A stretch of DNA of 64,000 nt from Christensenella tenuis (GTDB taxonomy: Bacteria; Bacillota; Clostridia; Christensenellales; Christensenellaceae). The notes under the pieces were generated by a model. That model worked only from the letters and a program-made list of their open reading frames with translations, was not told where the DNA came from and ran no database searches. Of the stretch, positions 1 through 7,946 are shown piece after piece. The stretch is from NCBI RefSeq assembly GCF_014287795.1, contig NZ_JACOON010000001.1, forward strand, positions 496,001 to 560,000, in the 5' to 3' direction. Every line of letters starts with the position of its first letter. Position 1 is the stretch's first letter. Made by a program: the position numbers and the translations under genes.

Positions 1-24
1 AATGACGTCCTGTCTGTAGCTCAT
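1..24 (-). CDS. 5' end of unidentified gene after rbsD (partial)
   Basis: Only the first eight codons are inside the window: ATG at 24-22 begins MSYRQDVI. A GGAGG ribosome site at 30-34 sits five bases upstream, and the start follows the rbsD stop by 12 bases, so it is very probably the next gene of the ribose-type operon. A sugar kinase often holds this place in such operons, but eight residues cannot settle it. Confidence 0.6.
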
Positions 25-36
25 GTCTTCCTCCGC

Positions 37-498
37 TTAAACTCTGTCTTTATAAAAGTCCGGCACATGCACACCTTCCGCTTGATACCATACCGGAGCG
101 TCAATTGCAGGATAAATCGCAATTGATCCATACGGCTGGAAAGCGCCCGTACGCACAATGGCTTTCGCTTTAGCTGCTATTTCCCCGGCTAGCCGTTCAT
201 GTGGAACAAATGTTTCCTGGATGGTCGTCCCCCGGTAGATTTCCCGGTATTTCTCAAGCATCTTGGGATTTACCTCCCGCATTTCCTCCGCAAGCGCATA
301 CCGTTCAATGATCAATTCCTCTTTCAGTAGTTCCAGAATACGCTGAATGGTTGGACAATCCTTTTCAATTGCAAGTTCAATTCGTCTAACCCCTTTGGGA
401 ATAGCAAAACCGGCATCGCATACGAGTATGGTATCCCCATGGCCAAGCTCCGCAATTAGAGCGCATAGGTCTTTATGTAAAATTCCCTTTGCTTTCAT
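37..498 (-). CDS. rbsD: D-ribose pyranase (RbsD/FucU family)
   Basis: Interconverts pyranose and furanose (or anomeric) forms of an imported sugar in the cytoplasm so that a kinase can use it. The 153-residue product has the family core: LGHGDTILVCDAGFAIPKG, with the His at residue 20 that is catalytic in the family, and a C-terminal SPY-like segment (GAFQPYGSIAIYP). It is longer than typical RbsD (about 131-139) by a tail ending VHVPDFYKDRV. It follows rbsC by 15 bases and is the fourth gene of the operon, unlike E. coli where rbsD is first. The exact sugar is not provable from sequence; ribose is the default reading. Confidence 0.88.
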   Translation of the reverse strand: MKAKGILHKDLCALIAELGHGDTILVCDAGFAIPKGVRRIELAIEKDCPTIQRILELLKEELIIERYALAEEMREVNPKMLEKYREIYRGTTIQETFVPHERLAGEIAAKAKAIVRTGAFQPYGSIAIYPAIDAPVWYQAEGVHVPDFYKDRV

Positions 499-513
499 AT
501 ACTCACTTTCTCC

Positions 514-1470
514 TTATTCGTATCCGCCGCCGCGCGCCACGTCGAGCATAACCGCAATGACGAGTACGATACCTTTTGCGATCGTCTGCCAGAAGGACAT
601 TACGTTCAACAGCGTCAATCCGTTTTGCAAGATCGCAAAAATCAGGACACCCAGCAACGTGCCTACGATGCTTCCTTTGCCGCCGCTCATGCTTGCGCCG
701 CCCAAGACAACTGCGCCAATCACATCCATCTCAAGGCCTTCCCCAGCGGCTGGAATCGCCGTCCCCGTTTGGGACGCCGTGACAATACCGGAAAGCCCCG
801 CGAACAGTCCGCACAGTATATAGATGACAAACCGCACGCCTTTTACGTTCATTCCTGCAAGACGGCTCGCTTCCGGATTTCCTCCGATTGAATAGGTCTT
901 CCGGCCGAAGGGCGTATTTTTCAAAACATAACCGATGATAATAAACATCGCAATCATAATGATGACGCAGTAGGGAACTACATCCAGCAAATAACCCCTT
1001 CCCAGCCATTTGAATGCGTCTGCCGATACGATCTGCGACTGTCCGTTCGTCGTCAACATTGCCATACCCCGGAAAATAGACATCGTCGCCAGCGTCGCAA
1101 TGATCGGTACGATTTTGAAGCGTGTTACCAGCAGACCGTTAAGTGCTCCGCAGCCCGCGCCTGTGAGCAGGGCGAGAAAAATGCCAAGCGCAACGTTTCC
1201 TGTTCCCGCGATCACGAGACCCGCTACCATGCCCGTCAACCCTACTACCGAGCCGACCGAGATATCAAGCCCGCCCGAGATGATAACGAGCGTCATTCCC
1301 GTCGCACAAATGCCCGTTACCGCTGAATACAGGAAAACATTCATAACGTTACTGACTGTAAGGAAATTCGGGGCGATCGCTGAAAAAATGATGAATAGTC
1401 CGACGCATGCGATCAACACCGTCATTTCTGTTGAAAGATTGATCTTTTTATTTGTTTTTACTTGTTCCAT
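514..1470 (-). CDS. rbsC: Ribose-type ABC transporter permease
   Basis: Membrane channel subunit of a sugar ABC importer, working as a dimer with RbsA on the cytoplasmic face. The 318-residue protein has an N-terminal cytoplasmic stretch, then about eight to ten hydrophobic helices, and the family motif GGLDISVGSVVGLTG near residues 65-80 plus YSIGGNPEASRLAGMNV and VIGAVVLGGASMSGGKGS in the C-terminal half, all typical of the BPD_transp_2 (RbsC/XylH) family. A GGGAGG site lies nine bases before the ATG, and rbsA ends four bases upstream. Substrate is inferred from neighbours. Confidence 0.92.
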   Translation of the reverse strand: MEQVKTNKKINLSTEMTVLIACVGLFIIFSAIAPNFLTVSNVMNVFLYSAVTGICATGMTLVIISGGLDISVGSVVGLTGMVAGLVIAGTGNVALGIFLALLTGAGCGALNGLLVTRFKIVPIIATLATMSIFRGMAMLTTNGQSQIVSADAFKWLGRGYLLDVVPYCVIIMIAMFIIIGYVLKNTPFGRKTYSIGGNPEASRLAGMNVKGVRFVIYILCGLFAGLSGIVTASQTGTAIPAAGEGLEMDVIGAVVLGGASMSGGKGSIVGTLLGVLIFAILQNGLTLLNVMSFWQTIAKGIVLVIAVMLDVARGGGYE

Positions 1471-1474
1471 TGTT

Positions 1475-2968
1475 TTAAACCTCCCCGATCGCGCCGTGCA
1501 TCAATTTTTCCTGATTCATTTCACCGCGCGCAAATTCTGCCGTCGCTTTTCCCTCACACATCACCATTACCCGATCCGCGAGCTGCAGGATCTCGGGCAA
1601 CTCCGATGAGATCATGACGACTCCCAGGCCTTTTTCACAAAAATCTTCCATCAATTTATAGATTTCTGTTTTCGCACCGACGTCGATGCCCCGGGTCGGT
1701 TCGTTAAGGATCAGCACCTTCGGGTCTGTTGCCAGCCATTTCGCGAGTACGACCTTTTGCTGGTTGCCACCGGAAAGCCCATTCACGACCGTATTGAGAT
1801 CCGGTGTTTTAATCGCAAATTTTTCTTTCCATTTTACGGCGATCTCTTTTTCCTTTTTGTGGTTGATCCTAAACGGAGTCGAATATTTGTCCACCGATGC
1901 CGTCATGATATTGTCCCGCACGGACTGTATCAGGATCAGGCCGTCTTTTTTCCGCTCGGCCGTCACATAGGCGATACCGCTTGCAATCGCGTCCGCTGGC
2001 TTGCGTATTTTCTTCAGTGTTCCGTCCACATAGATTTCACCGCTGTGTATTTTATGCGTTCCAAAGATACATTGTGCCATTTCGGTCCGTCCTGATCCCA
2101 TCAGCCCGAACACGCCGAGTATCTCCCCCGCCTTTACTTCAAAAGAAATATCTTTTAAATAATCGGTCGTAAGGCCCTTTACCTTAAGAACCGTCTGCTT
2201 TTTTTCGACTTCCCGTTTAGGATAGAACATATTTACTTCACGTCCGACCATCATGCGGATCAGTTCTTCGCGCTGCGCTTCTTTCATTTTTACAACGCCG
2301 ACACGTTCGCCGTCGCGCATGACCTGAACCCGATCCGCAATTTGAAACAATTCGTCAAGCCGGTGGGATATAAAAATGATTCCCGTTCCCTGATCTCTTA
2401 GTTTTGCCACCAGCTTCATCAGCTTTTCCGCTTCCTTTTCTGACAGGGCGGAAGTCGGTTCATCCATAACCAGTATTTTCATTTTCTGGGAAAGCGCTTT
2501 TGCGATCTCTACGAGCTGTTTTTCAGCCACCGAAAGATCTCGCATATATGCGCCTGTCGGGATATCTACTTCAAGCATGTCCAGTATTTCCCGTGCGGCG
2601 TTCCTCAATTTTTTCCAATCGACCTGCCCGCTTTTCCCCCGCGGCCACCGGTTCAGGAAAATATTTTCAGCAACCGTAAGATCGTTCAGGTAATTCAATT
2701 CCTGATAAATTATGCTTACGCCCTGATCGTTCGCTTCACGCGGCGTATGATAATTTTGCACTTCCCCATCGATCAGAATCTCTCCCTCATCCGCGTTGTA
2801 CGCGCCGGAAAGAATCTTAATCAGCGTCGATTTTCCCGCGCCGTTCTCGCCCAGCAGCGCCAGCACTTCGCCCGCATACAGTTCGAGGTCAACGTTGTTT
2901 AGCGCAAGGACGCCCGGAAAGCGTTTGGTCACGCCCTTCATTTGCAACAAATATCTGTTACTTTCCAT
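1475..2968 (-). CDS. rbsA: Ribose-type ABC transporter ATP-binding protein, two domains
   Basis: Energises sugar import by ATP hydrolysis at the inner membrane. The 497-residue protein contains two nucleotide-binding domains in tandem. The first has Walker A GENGAGKST (about residue 40), signature DLSVAEKQ and Walker B ILVMDEPTSAL. The second has the degenerate P-loop GLMGSGRTE usual for this family, signature LSGGNQQK and LILNEPTRGID. The ATG is preceded by GAGGAG. It follows rbsB after a 60-base gap that holds a strong hairpin. Confidence 0.94.
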   Translation of the reverse strand: MESNRYLLQMKGVTKRFPGVLALNNVDLELYAGEVLALLGENGAGKSTLIKILSGAYNADEGEILIDGEVQNYHTPREANDQGVSIIYQELNYLNDLTVAENIFLNRWPRGKSGQVDWKKLRNAAREILDMLEVDIPTGAYMRDLSVAEKQLVEIAKALSQKMKILVMDEPTSALSEKEAEKLMKLVAKLRDQGTGIIFISHRLDELFQIADRVQVMRDGERVGVVKMKEAQREELIRMMVGREVNMFYPKREVEKKQTVLKVKGLTTDYLKDISFEVKAGEILGVFGLMGSGRTEMAQCIFGTHKIHSGEIYVDGTLKKIRKPADAIASGIAYVTAERKKDGLILIQSVRDNIMTASVDKYSTPFRINHKKEKEIAVKWKEKFAIKTPDLNTVVNGLSGGNQQKVVLAKWLATDPKVLILNEPTRGIDVGAKTEIYKLMEDFCEKGLGVVMISSELPEILQLADRVMVMCEGKATAEFARGEMNQEKLMHGAIGEV

Positions 2969-2988
2969 ACCATTCTCCTCTACTTGAT

Positions 2989-3015
2989 TTGCGGCGCCCG
3001 CCCAGGGCGCCGCAA
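2989..3015 (-). promoter_or_regulatory. Intercistronic hairpin between rbsB and rbsA
   Basis: A perfect 10-bp GC-rich inverted repeat (TTGCGGCGCC at 2989-2998 and its complement at 3006-3015) with a 7-base loop. No T-run follows on the minus strand, so it is unlikely to be a full terminator. Hairpins at this place in binding-protein operons commonly protect the upstream mRNA or let only part of transcription through, giving an excess of binding protein; that role is inferred here. Confidence 0.7.
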
Positions 3016-3028
3016 TACAACCTCTTTC

Positions 3029-4084
3029 TTATTCAGGATAGTATTCCCTGATATTTTCCTGAGTCAGGAAATAGTGGGTAACAAACGATTCTGCCGGCAC
3101 TTCTTCTCCTTTGGCAAGGGAGATCGCAATCGGCACGGCAAGCGGTCCGTACTGCTCAGGCGAGAAGCTCGCGCTTCCGATCCAGAAGTTTGCTTCATCT
3201 TTATACAAGTTGTCGAACGTGCTGTTGAACGGTCCGTTCCCAGCCAGAATGACATGATCCTGGCGGTTCGCGATCTCGACCGCCGCAAAAGCGCCCTGTG
3301 TTTCGTCATCTTGCATGCAGCCGATCAGGATATGCTCTGCGTCCTGATTGGCGGTCAGAGCGTCTGTTACAACCTTCTGTGCCTGTGCCGTGGAGTCTTC
3401 CCCATCAAGAATAACTACTTTATCGTCCGGCAGGTCTACTTTCGAACGGATTCCATCCAAAATCCCGCCCATGCGTTGTTCATTCGTCTCTCCCGTGGAA
3501 AGCGTTCCGACAGACAGGAACAGGTCTACTTCGCCGCCCCACTGGTCAATCGCGGCCTGTCCGAGGTTTTCTCCGCAAATGAAGCCCGCTTCATAGTTGT
3601 CGCCGCCTACATAGGGTGCCGCGCCTGCATCGTTCGCTACCGGAATATCGATTGCTACGCTCGGAATTCCTGCTTCATCCAATATGTCTTTGACCTGCGT
3701 ATTGACGGTCGAATCATTATAATATTCGATCACGCAATCTACCCCAGCACTGATCAGGGTGTCAATATTCTGCACTGCCGTTGCACCGTCGCCCTGGTTA
3801 TCGACACAGATGATCTCAACGCCTGCTTCCGCCGCTGCTTCTTCCATGCCGCGTTTTACCCATGCAAAATAATCGCCGGAATCCGTCAGGTTCGCAAACC
3901 CAATTTTAAGCTTTTCTCCATCTGCACTTTCTGTCGCTGCATCCTCTCCTCCATCCGCGCTTGCAGCCGCCGATGATTCTGCCGCAGCCGCACTGTCCTC
4001 TGCCGCCGGAGTCGTTGCACATCCGGCAAATGCTCCTGTGAGCAACAAGACCACAACCAAAAGACCAACTACTTTTTTAAACAT
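3029..4084 (-). CDS. rbsB: Ribose-type ABC transporter substrate-binding lipoprotein
   Basis: Captures the sugar outside the membrane and hands it to RbsC. The 351-residue protein starts with a lipoprotein signal: MFKK, a hydrophobic core, and lipobox LTGAFAGC with the lipidated Cys near residue 22, followed by an Ala/Ser/Glu-rich linker (residues about 25-57). The mature part is a periplasmic-binding-protein type 1 fold (KIGFANLTDSGDYFAWVKRG, IEYYNDSTVNT, VILDGEDSTAQAQ). First gene of the operon; GGGAGGA lies upstream of the ATG. The ligand could be another pentose or hexose. Confidence 0.92.
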   Translation of the reverse strand: MFKKVVGLLVVVLLLTGAFAGCATTPAAEDSAAAAESSAAASADGGEDAATESADGEKLKIGFANLTDSGDYFAWVKRGMEEAAAEAGVEIICVDNQGDGATAVQNIDTLISAGVDCVIEYYNDSTVNTQVKDILDEAGIPSVAIDIPVANDAGAAPYVGGDNYEAGFICGENLGQAAIDQWGGEVDLFLSVGTLSTGETNEQRMGGILDGIRSKVDLPDDKVVILDGEDSTAQAQKVVTDALTANQDAEHILIGCMQDDETQGAFAAVEIANRQDHVILAGNGPFNSTFDNLYKDEANFWIGSASFSPEQYGPLAVPIAISLAKGEEVPAESFVTHYFLTQENIREYYPE

Positions 4085-4160
4085 TTCATTTCCTCCCTTT
4101 TTTTCGTTTGATTACATTTATGTGATTTCCCTTTCACATAAAATTTACATCATTCCATTT

Positions 4161-4176
4161 TTGTAAGCGCTTACAA
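4161..4176. promoter_or_regulatory. Palindromic operator O1 (LacI-family or cre-type)
   Basis: Perfect 16-base palindrome TTGTAAGCGCTTACAA. The central CG and the TGTAA half-sites are the hallmark of LacI/GalR-family operators, and the inner 14 bases also fit the CcpA catabolite element (TGWAANCGNTNWCA) exactly. It lies 77 bases upstream of the rbsB start, where its distal half could serve as or overlap a -35 (TTACAA on the minus strand) for the rbs operon. Confidence 0.8.
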
Positions 4177-4335
4177 TTTTGGTAAACATTTTTTTACTTT
4201 TTGAATTCAAAATCTCTTTTCCAATGCGCTAATAACAAAATTTACTGTTATAAATTTCTGTATTGGATTTTTAATTTGTTTGGTAAAATTTTCAGAATAG
4301 TATCTGTCTTTATACGCTCTCTTCGCCTTCAAAAT

Positions 4336-4347
4336 GTAAGCGCTTAC
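4336..4347. promoter_or_regulatory. Palindromic operator O2 (same motif)
   Basis: Second copy of the palindrome, GTAAGCGCTTAC, 173 bases from O1 centre to centre and about 120 bases before the regulator start. With flanks it reads TGTAAGCGCTTACT, one base off the 14-base consensus. Two such sites in one divergent region fit DNA looping or autoregulation by the adjacent regulator. Confidence 0.75.
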
Positions 4348-4405
4348 TTTTTCTTTATGTAAATATTTATACCATATTAAAAATCAAATGTCAATCATTT
4401 TTTAT

Positions 4406-4434
4406 TTGTGTTTTTTATTTCACTTTGTTATAAT
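4406..4434 (+). promoter_or_regulatory. Promoter of the LacI-family regulator
   Basis: A consensus -10 TATAAT at 4429-4434 is preceded at 17 bases by TTGTGT at 4406-4411. The predicted transcript starts about 25-30 bases before the ATG at 4469. The rest of the 4085-4468 gap is AT-rich and holds only the two operators and the rbsB leader. Confidence 0.6.
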
Positions 4435-4468
4435 TGTATCAAAATAAGGGTTTTGAGAGGATTTATTT

Positions 4469-5518
4469 ATGGCTGCAACAATAAGTGATATCGCCAGAAA
4501 AGCAGGGGTCTCTTTGGCTACGGTCTCTCGTGTAATCAATAAATCTCCTGCTGTAAGCGATAAATCCAAGAAAAAAGTTGAAAGCGCTATCAAAGAATTG
4601 AATTATATTCCCAGCGCCTATGCGCGTGGGCTTTCACGCAACCAAAGCAATATTATCGGCGTAATTGTGCCGGAAATCAGCAATCCGTTTTTTAGTGAAG
4701 TAATCGACGGTATTTCTTCCGTCGCGGACCGCCAGGGGCTCAACGTACTGTTGTTTAATACTGATGAAAATATCGAAAAGGAAGCGCGGGCCATGCGTAT
4801 TCTTCAGGAATACCGCATTCGCGGACTCATTATTACTCCTGTTACTGGAAATAACGAATATGATAAAAAGTATGTTGAGATGTTTGAAAATATGAATCTT
4901 CCGATTGTGTTGGTTGACCGAAATATTAAGAACAGTAATTTTGACGGGGTATATTTTGATGATAAGGCAGCTTTATATAAAATCACTTCCCTATTAATTG
5001 AAAACGGCCATAAAGACATTGCATTGCTCGCCGGCAACCCAAACCATGTCATTGCCCAAAAGCGAATCGAGGGGTATCAAGATGCGTTTGAAGCTGCGGA
5101 CATCAAACCTTATCCCCAGAACATACTGGCCGGAGATTTTACCATCGAAAGTGCGTATCAGTTAACCAAGCATCTGATTTTGACACACCGGATTCCAACC
5201 GCTTTCATCGGGATGACCAATATGCTCAGCATGGGATGCTTAAAGGCACTTTCCGAATTCAATATCGCCATTCCGGAAGAAGTCGCTTTCATTGGGTATG
5301 ACCGCCTTGCCATGCACGATATCCTACACCTCAATCTTACGCTCGTTGAAAAAGATGCAGTTGATATGGGGCGGAAAGCCGCCGGATTGCTGATAGATAA
5401 AATTAATGGGAAAAGCACTTCCTCTAACCGCTTTATCCTCATGCCGGAGCTATTGATGCGTGGATCCGAAAAATATCCGCTTCGCAACCCAAACGAGCGA
5501 ACGTTTACAGAAAAATAG
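4469..5518 (+). CDS. LacI-family transcriptional regulator (RbsR-like)
   Basis: Sugar-responsive DNA-binding repressor. The 349-residue protein opens with a LacI helix-turn-helix (ISDIARKAGVSLATVSRVIN, residues about 5-24), a hinge helix region (IPSAYARGLSRNQSN), then a periplasmic-binding-protein-like effector domain (IIGVIVPEISNPFFSEV, LVDRNI, EVAFIGYDRLAMHDILH). It is divergent from rbsBACD, with two palindromes between, so it very likely controls that operon and itself. The ligand is probably the imported sugar or its phosphate. The ribosome site GAGAGG is modest. Confidence 0.9.
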   Translation: MAATISDIARKAGVSLATVSRVINKSPAVSDKSKKKVESAIKELNYIPSAYARGLSRNQSNIIGVIVPEISNPFFSEVIDGISSVADRQGLNVLLFNTDENIEKEARAMRILQEYRIRGLIITPVTGNNEYDKKYVEMFENMNLPIVLVDRNIKNSNFDGVYFDDKAALYKITSLLIENGHKDIALLAGNPNHVIAQKRIEGYQDAFEAADIKPYPQNILAGDFTIESAYQLTKHLILTHRIPTAFIGMTNMLSMGCLKALSEFNIAIPEEVAFIGYDRLAMHDILHLNLTLVEKDAVDMGRKAAGLLIDKINGKSTSSNRFILMPELLMRGSEKYPLRNPNERTFTEK

Positions 5519-5522
5519 GAAT

Positions 5523-5554
5523 AAAAAATGGAGAGCAAGCGCCCTCCATTTTTT
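5523..5554. terminator. Bidirectional terminator between regulator and rubrerythrin
   Basis: An 11-bp perfect stem, AAAAAATGGAG at 5523-5533 with CTCCATTTTTT at 5544-5554, separates two convergent genes. The flanking A and T runs make it a Rho-independent terminator in both directions. Confidence 0.85.
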
Positions 5555-5561
5555 CTAAACA

Positions 5562-6107
5562 TTAATAATTATCTTCTTTTAACTGGAAATATGCTTTCGG
5601 ATGCTGGCAAACCGGGCATTTTTCCGGAGCAGCTTTGGATTTTTGGATATGTCCGCAATTGATGCACTGCCAGAGGACTTCTGTATCGCGTTCAAATACT
5701 TTACCCGCCGTGAGGTTGTCGCTCAATTTACGATATCTGTCTTCATGCTCTTTCTCAACAGCACCAGCCCCCCTGAATTCACGGGCAATTTCCGCAAAGC
5801 CTTCTTCCTCTGCAATTTTGGCAAAGGAAGGATACATCTCCGTTGTTTCATAATGCTCGCCCGCAGCAGCATCCTGCAGGTTTGTAATCGTATCCGGAAC
5901 TTTATTGTCAGGATGCAGCCACTTAAACCATAATTTCGCATGTTCTTTTTCGTTGGCAGACGTTTCCGCAAAAATATTGGAAATCTGAACATACCCGTCC
6001 TTTTTCGCCTGCGATGAATAATAAAGATATTTCATATGAGCCATGGATTCACCCGCAAAGGCGTCCTGCAAACATTTTTCTGTTTTCGTCCCCTTTAAGT
6101 CTTTCAT
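5562..6107 (-). CDS. rbr: Rubrerythrin
   Basis: Cytoplasmic non-haem iron peroxidase that reduces hydrogen peroxide in anaerobes. The 181-residue protein has an N-terminal ferritin-like four-helix diiron domain with the expected Glu residues (residue about 15 onward: DAFAGESMAHMKYLYYS, ETSANEKEHAKLW, EIAREFRGAGAVEKEHEDRY) and a C-terminal rubredoxin-like domain with two Cys pairs (CINCG and CPVCQHPKAYF). An AGGAG site precedes the ATG. It stands alone between a terminator and purB. Its presence argues for an anaerobic host that meets oxygen. Confidence 0.95.
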   Translation of the reverse strand: MKDLKGTKTEKCLQDAFAGESMAHMKYLYYSSQAKKDGYVQISNIFAETSANEKEHAKLWFKWLHPDNKVPDTITNLQDAAAGEHYETTEMYPSFAKIAEEEGFAEIAREFRGAGAVEKEHEDRYRKLSDNLTAGKVFERDTEVLWQCINCGHIQKSKAAPEKCPVCQHPKAYFQLKEDNY

Positions 6108-6198
6108 AAATACATACTCCTTTTTACAATTTTATCAATTAATTTTGACGCTTTATTGATAAACTCATGACAAGAACTTAAACATCTTTTATCCCGTT

Positions 6199-7626
6199 TT
6201 ATACGTTGATTTCTCCCTGCATGGAAAGGTCAGTGTACTTTTCCAAAATCGGGTCCGCCACATTCCGGATAAAATCTTCCGTTTGTATATTCGCAAGGCC
6301 AATAAAATTGCGCGGATCCATAATTGCATCAATTTCATCCGGCTGCATGTGGAAAGCTGCATCTGCCTTAATCAGGTCAATCAGGTTGTTTTCTTTTCCT
6401 TCTTCCTTTACGCGTGCGCCCGCCTGCATGGAGTATTCACGAATTTTCTCATGCAGTTCCTGCCGGTCTCCTCCCCGCTTTACCGCATCCATTAGGATTG
6501 TCTCTGTTGCCATAAAAGGAAGCTCCTCACGGATCCGCTTTTCAATTACCTTCGGATAAACAACCATTCCGCTTGAAACATTGAGATAAATGTTCAAAAC
6601 CGCATCAAGGGCCATGAATGCCTGGGGAATCACCAGCCGCTTATTGGCGCTGTCGTCAAGCGTCCTTTCGAACCATTGTGTAGAGGCCGTAATCGCCGGA
6701 CTTGATGCGAGGCTGATAATGTACCGTGCAAGCGAACAAATGCGTTCAGAGCGCATAGGATTGCGTTTATATGCCATTGCAGAAGAACCTATTTGCTTTT
6801 TTTCAAAGGGTTCTTCCACTTCCTTCAAATTTTGCAGCAAGCGGAGATCATTTGCAAATTTGTACGCGCTTTGCGCAACAGAAGAAAGAAAATCAGCGAC
6901 CACGCTGTCAAATTTGCGCGGATAGGTTTGCCCGGTCACGGCAAATACCTGGTCATATCCCAGCTTTTCCGCCACCTTCCTTTCCAGCTCTTTTACTTTA
7001 TCTGCATTGCCGTCAAACAGCGTCAGGAAGCTGGCCTGTGTTCCGGTTGTTCCTTTCACGCCGCGGAGCTTAATTTGCGATTGAACAAAGCGAAGCTGTT
7101 CGTAATCCATAACAAGATCCTGCATCCAGAGTGTGGCGCGCTTTCCTACCGTCGTCAATTGTGCAGGCTGGTAATGTGTAAAACCAAGAGTCGGCATATC
7201 CTTGTAATTCAAAGCAAATTCCTTCAAGCGCGCGATAACATTCACCAGTTTTTTCTCTATGATTGAAATTGCCTTATCCATTACAATGATATCCGTATTA
7301 TCTCCCACATAGCAGCTTGTCGCACCAAGATGGATAATTCCTTTTGCATTCGGGCATTGAACACCATAGGCATATACGTGTGACATTACATCATGCCGCA
7401 CCTCGCGTTCGCGGGCCTGCGCCACGTCATAATTGATATCATCCGCATGTGCTTTCAACTCTTCTATCTGCTCTTGGGAAATTGGAAGCCCCATTTCATG
7501 TTCCGCTTCGGCAAGCGCAATCCAAAGCCGCCTCCAAGTTCTGAACTTCATATCATCAGAAAAAGTATGGGCCATTTCCCTGCTCGCATATCTTGTGATT
7601 AATGGATTTTCGTAAACGTCCTTCAT
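6199..7626 (-). CDS. purB: Adenylosuccinate lyase
   Basis: Catalyses two steps of purine synthesis, splitting SAICAR and adenylosuccinate with release of fumarate. The start chosen gives 475 residues beginning MKDVYENPLITRYASREM; an upstream in-frame ATG at 7695 lies inside the -35 of the promoter, so it cannot be used, while AAAGGCGG lies ten bases before 7626. The fumarase/aspartase-superfamily signature is SSAMAYKRNPMRSE (about residues 270-285), and the His-containing TLGFTHYQPAQLT segment is present. The length matches the long bacterial/eukaryotic-like PurB class. It is not next to other pur genes. Confidence 0.94.
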   Translation of the reverse strand: MKDVYENPLITRYASREMAHTFSDDMKFRTWRRLWIALAEAEHEMGLPISQEQIEELKAHADDINYDVAQAREREVRHDVMSHVYAYGVQCPNAKGIIHLGATSCYVGDNTDIIVMDKAISIIEKKLVNVIARLKEFALNYKDMPTLGFTHYQPAQLTTVGKRATLWMQDLVMDYEQLRFVQSQIKLRGVKGTTGTQASFLTLFDGNADKVKELERKVAEKLGYDQVFAVTGQTYPRKFDSVVADFLSSVAQSAYKFANDLRLLQNLKEVEEPFEKKQIGSSAMAYKRNPMRSERICSLARYIISLASSPAITASTQWFERTLDDSANKRLVIPQAFMALDAVLNIYLNVSSGMVVYPKVIEKRIREELPFMATETILMDAVKRGGDRQELHEKIREYSMQAGARVKEEGKENNLIDLIKADAAFHMQPDEIDAIMDPRNFIGLANIQTEDFIRNVADPILEKYTDLSMQGEINV

Positions 7627-7666
7627 TGAATAAATACCGCCTTTTTGATTAAAATCGTACTTAATT

Positions 7667-7695
7667 ATTGTATCGGGTTTATATAATGTTTTCAA
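7667..7695 (-). promoter_or_regulatory. purB promoter
   Basis: On the minus strand TTGAAA (7690-7695) and TACAAT (7667-7672) are exactly 17 bases apart, a near-consensus housekeeping promoter. The transcript would start near 7660, giving a leader of about 34 bases. Confidence 0.8.
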
Positions 7696-7915
7696 GTATA
7701 GGTAAAAATTGGGTTCGTAATCTAAACTACTTGTGCTAGTCCTATAAAAGGGCCTTAAGACCAGCTGAGCCCAGCGGAGATCTACATTCTATATTTTTTG
7801 TTCTGCCCGTCATAAAAGCTGCAGGCTCCTCCTTCCCTTAGACAGAAATGCTAAAAGGCTGCAAAAACCCCGCCCGGCTTAGAAAAGAGAATTTTCATGC
7901 TGAAGCTGCATAGAA
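7696..7915 (+). ncRNA. Candidate structured non-coding RNA in the purB-rny gap
   Basis: No gene is found in this ~220-base part of a 320-base gap, but it can fold into an irregular rod. CTGAGCC (7765-7771) pairs with GGCTTAG (7876-7882). Inside, TGCAG (7820-7824) pairs with CTGCA (7859-7863), continued by CCTT/AAGG and TTAG/CTAA (7831-7858). The outer helix needs a G.U pair on the plus strand but would be an A.C mismatch on the minus strand, so plus-strand transcription is favoured. A perfect TATAAT at 7682-7687 lies upstream and the 7916-7945 hairpin downstream. The shape recalls 6S RNA, but I see no diagnostic 6S sequence; identity is open. Confidence 0.3.
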
Positions 7916-7945
7916 AAAGAAGCGGTTATCATAAACCGCTTCTTT
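7916..7945. terminator. Terminator after rny
   Basis: A 12-bp perfect stem (AAAGAAGCGGTT at 7916-7927 with 7934-7945) begins one base after the rny stop. On the minus strand it is followed by a T-rich run, ending rny. On the plus strand it is also followed by T-rich sequence and could end the candidate RNA. Confidence 0.85.
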
Positions 7946-7946
7946 A

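Noticed and set aside
2942..3976. 344-codon plus-strand open frame opposite rbsB
   Set aside because: Antisense shadow of a clear binding-protein gene; Cys- and Arg-rich.
7627..7695. Longer purB N-terminus from ATG 7695
   Set aside because: That ATG overlaps the -35 of the purB promoter, and the added residues are unlike adenylosuccinate lyases.
7705..7735. tRNA-like segment (GGGTTCG...)
   Set aside because: No T-stem pairing, acceptor stem or anticodon arm can be formed around it.
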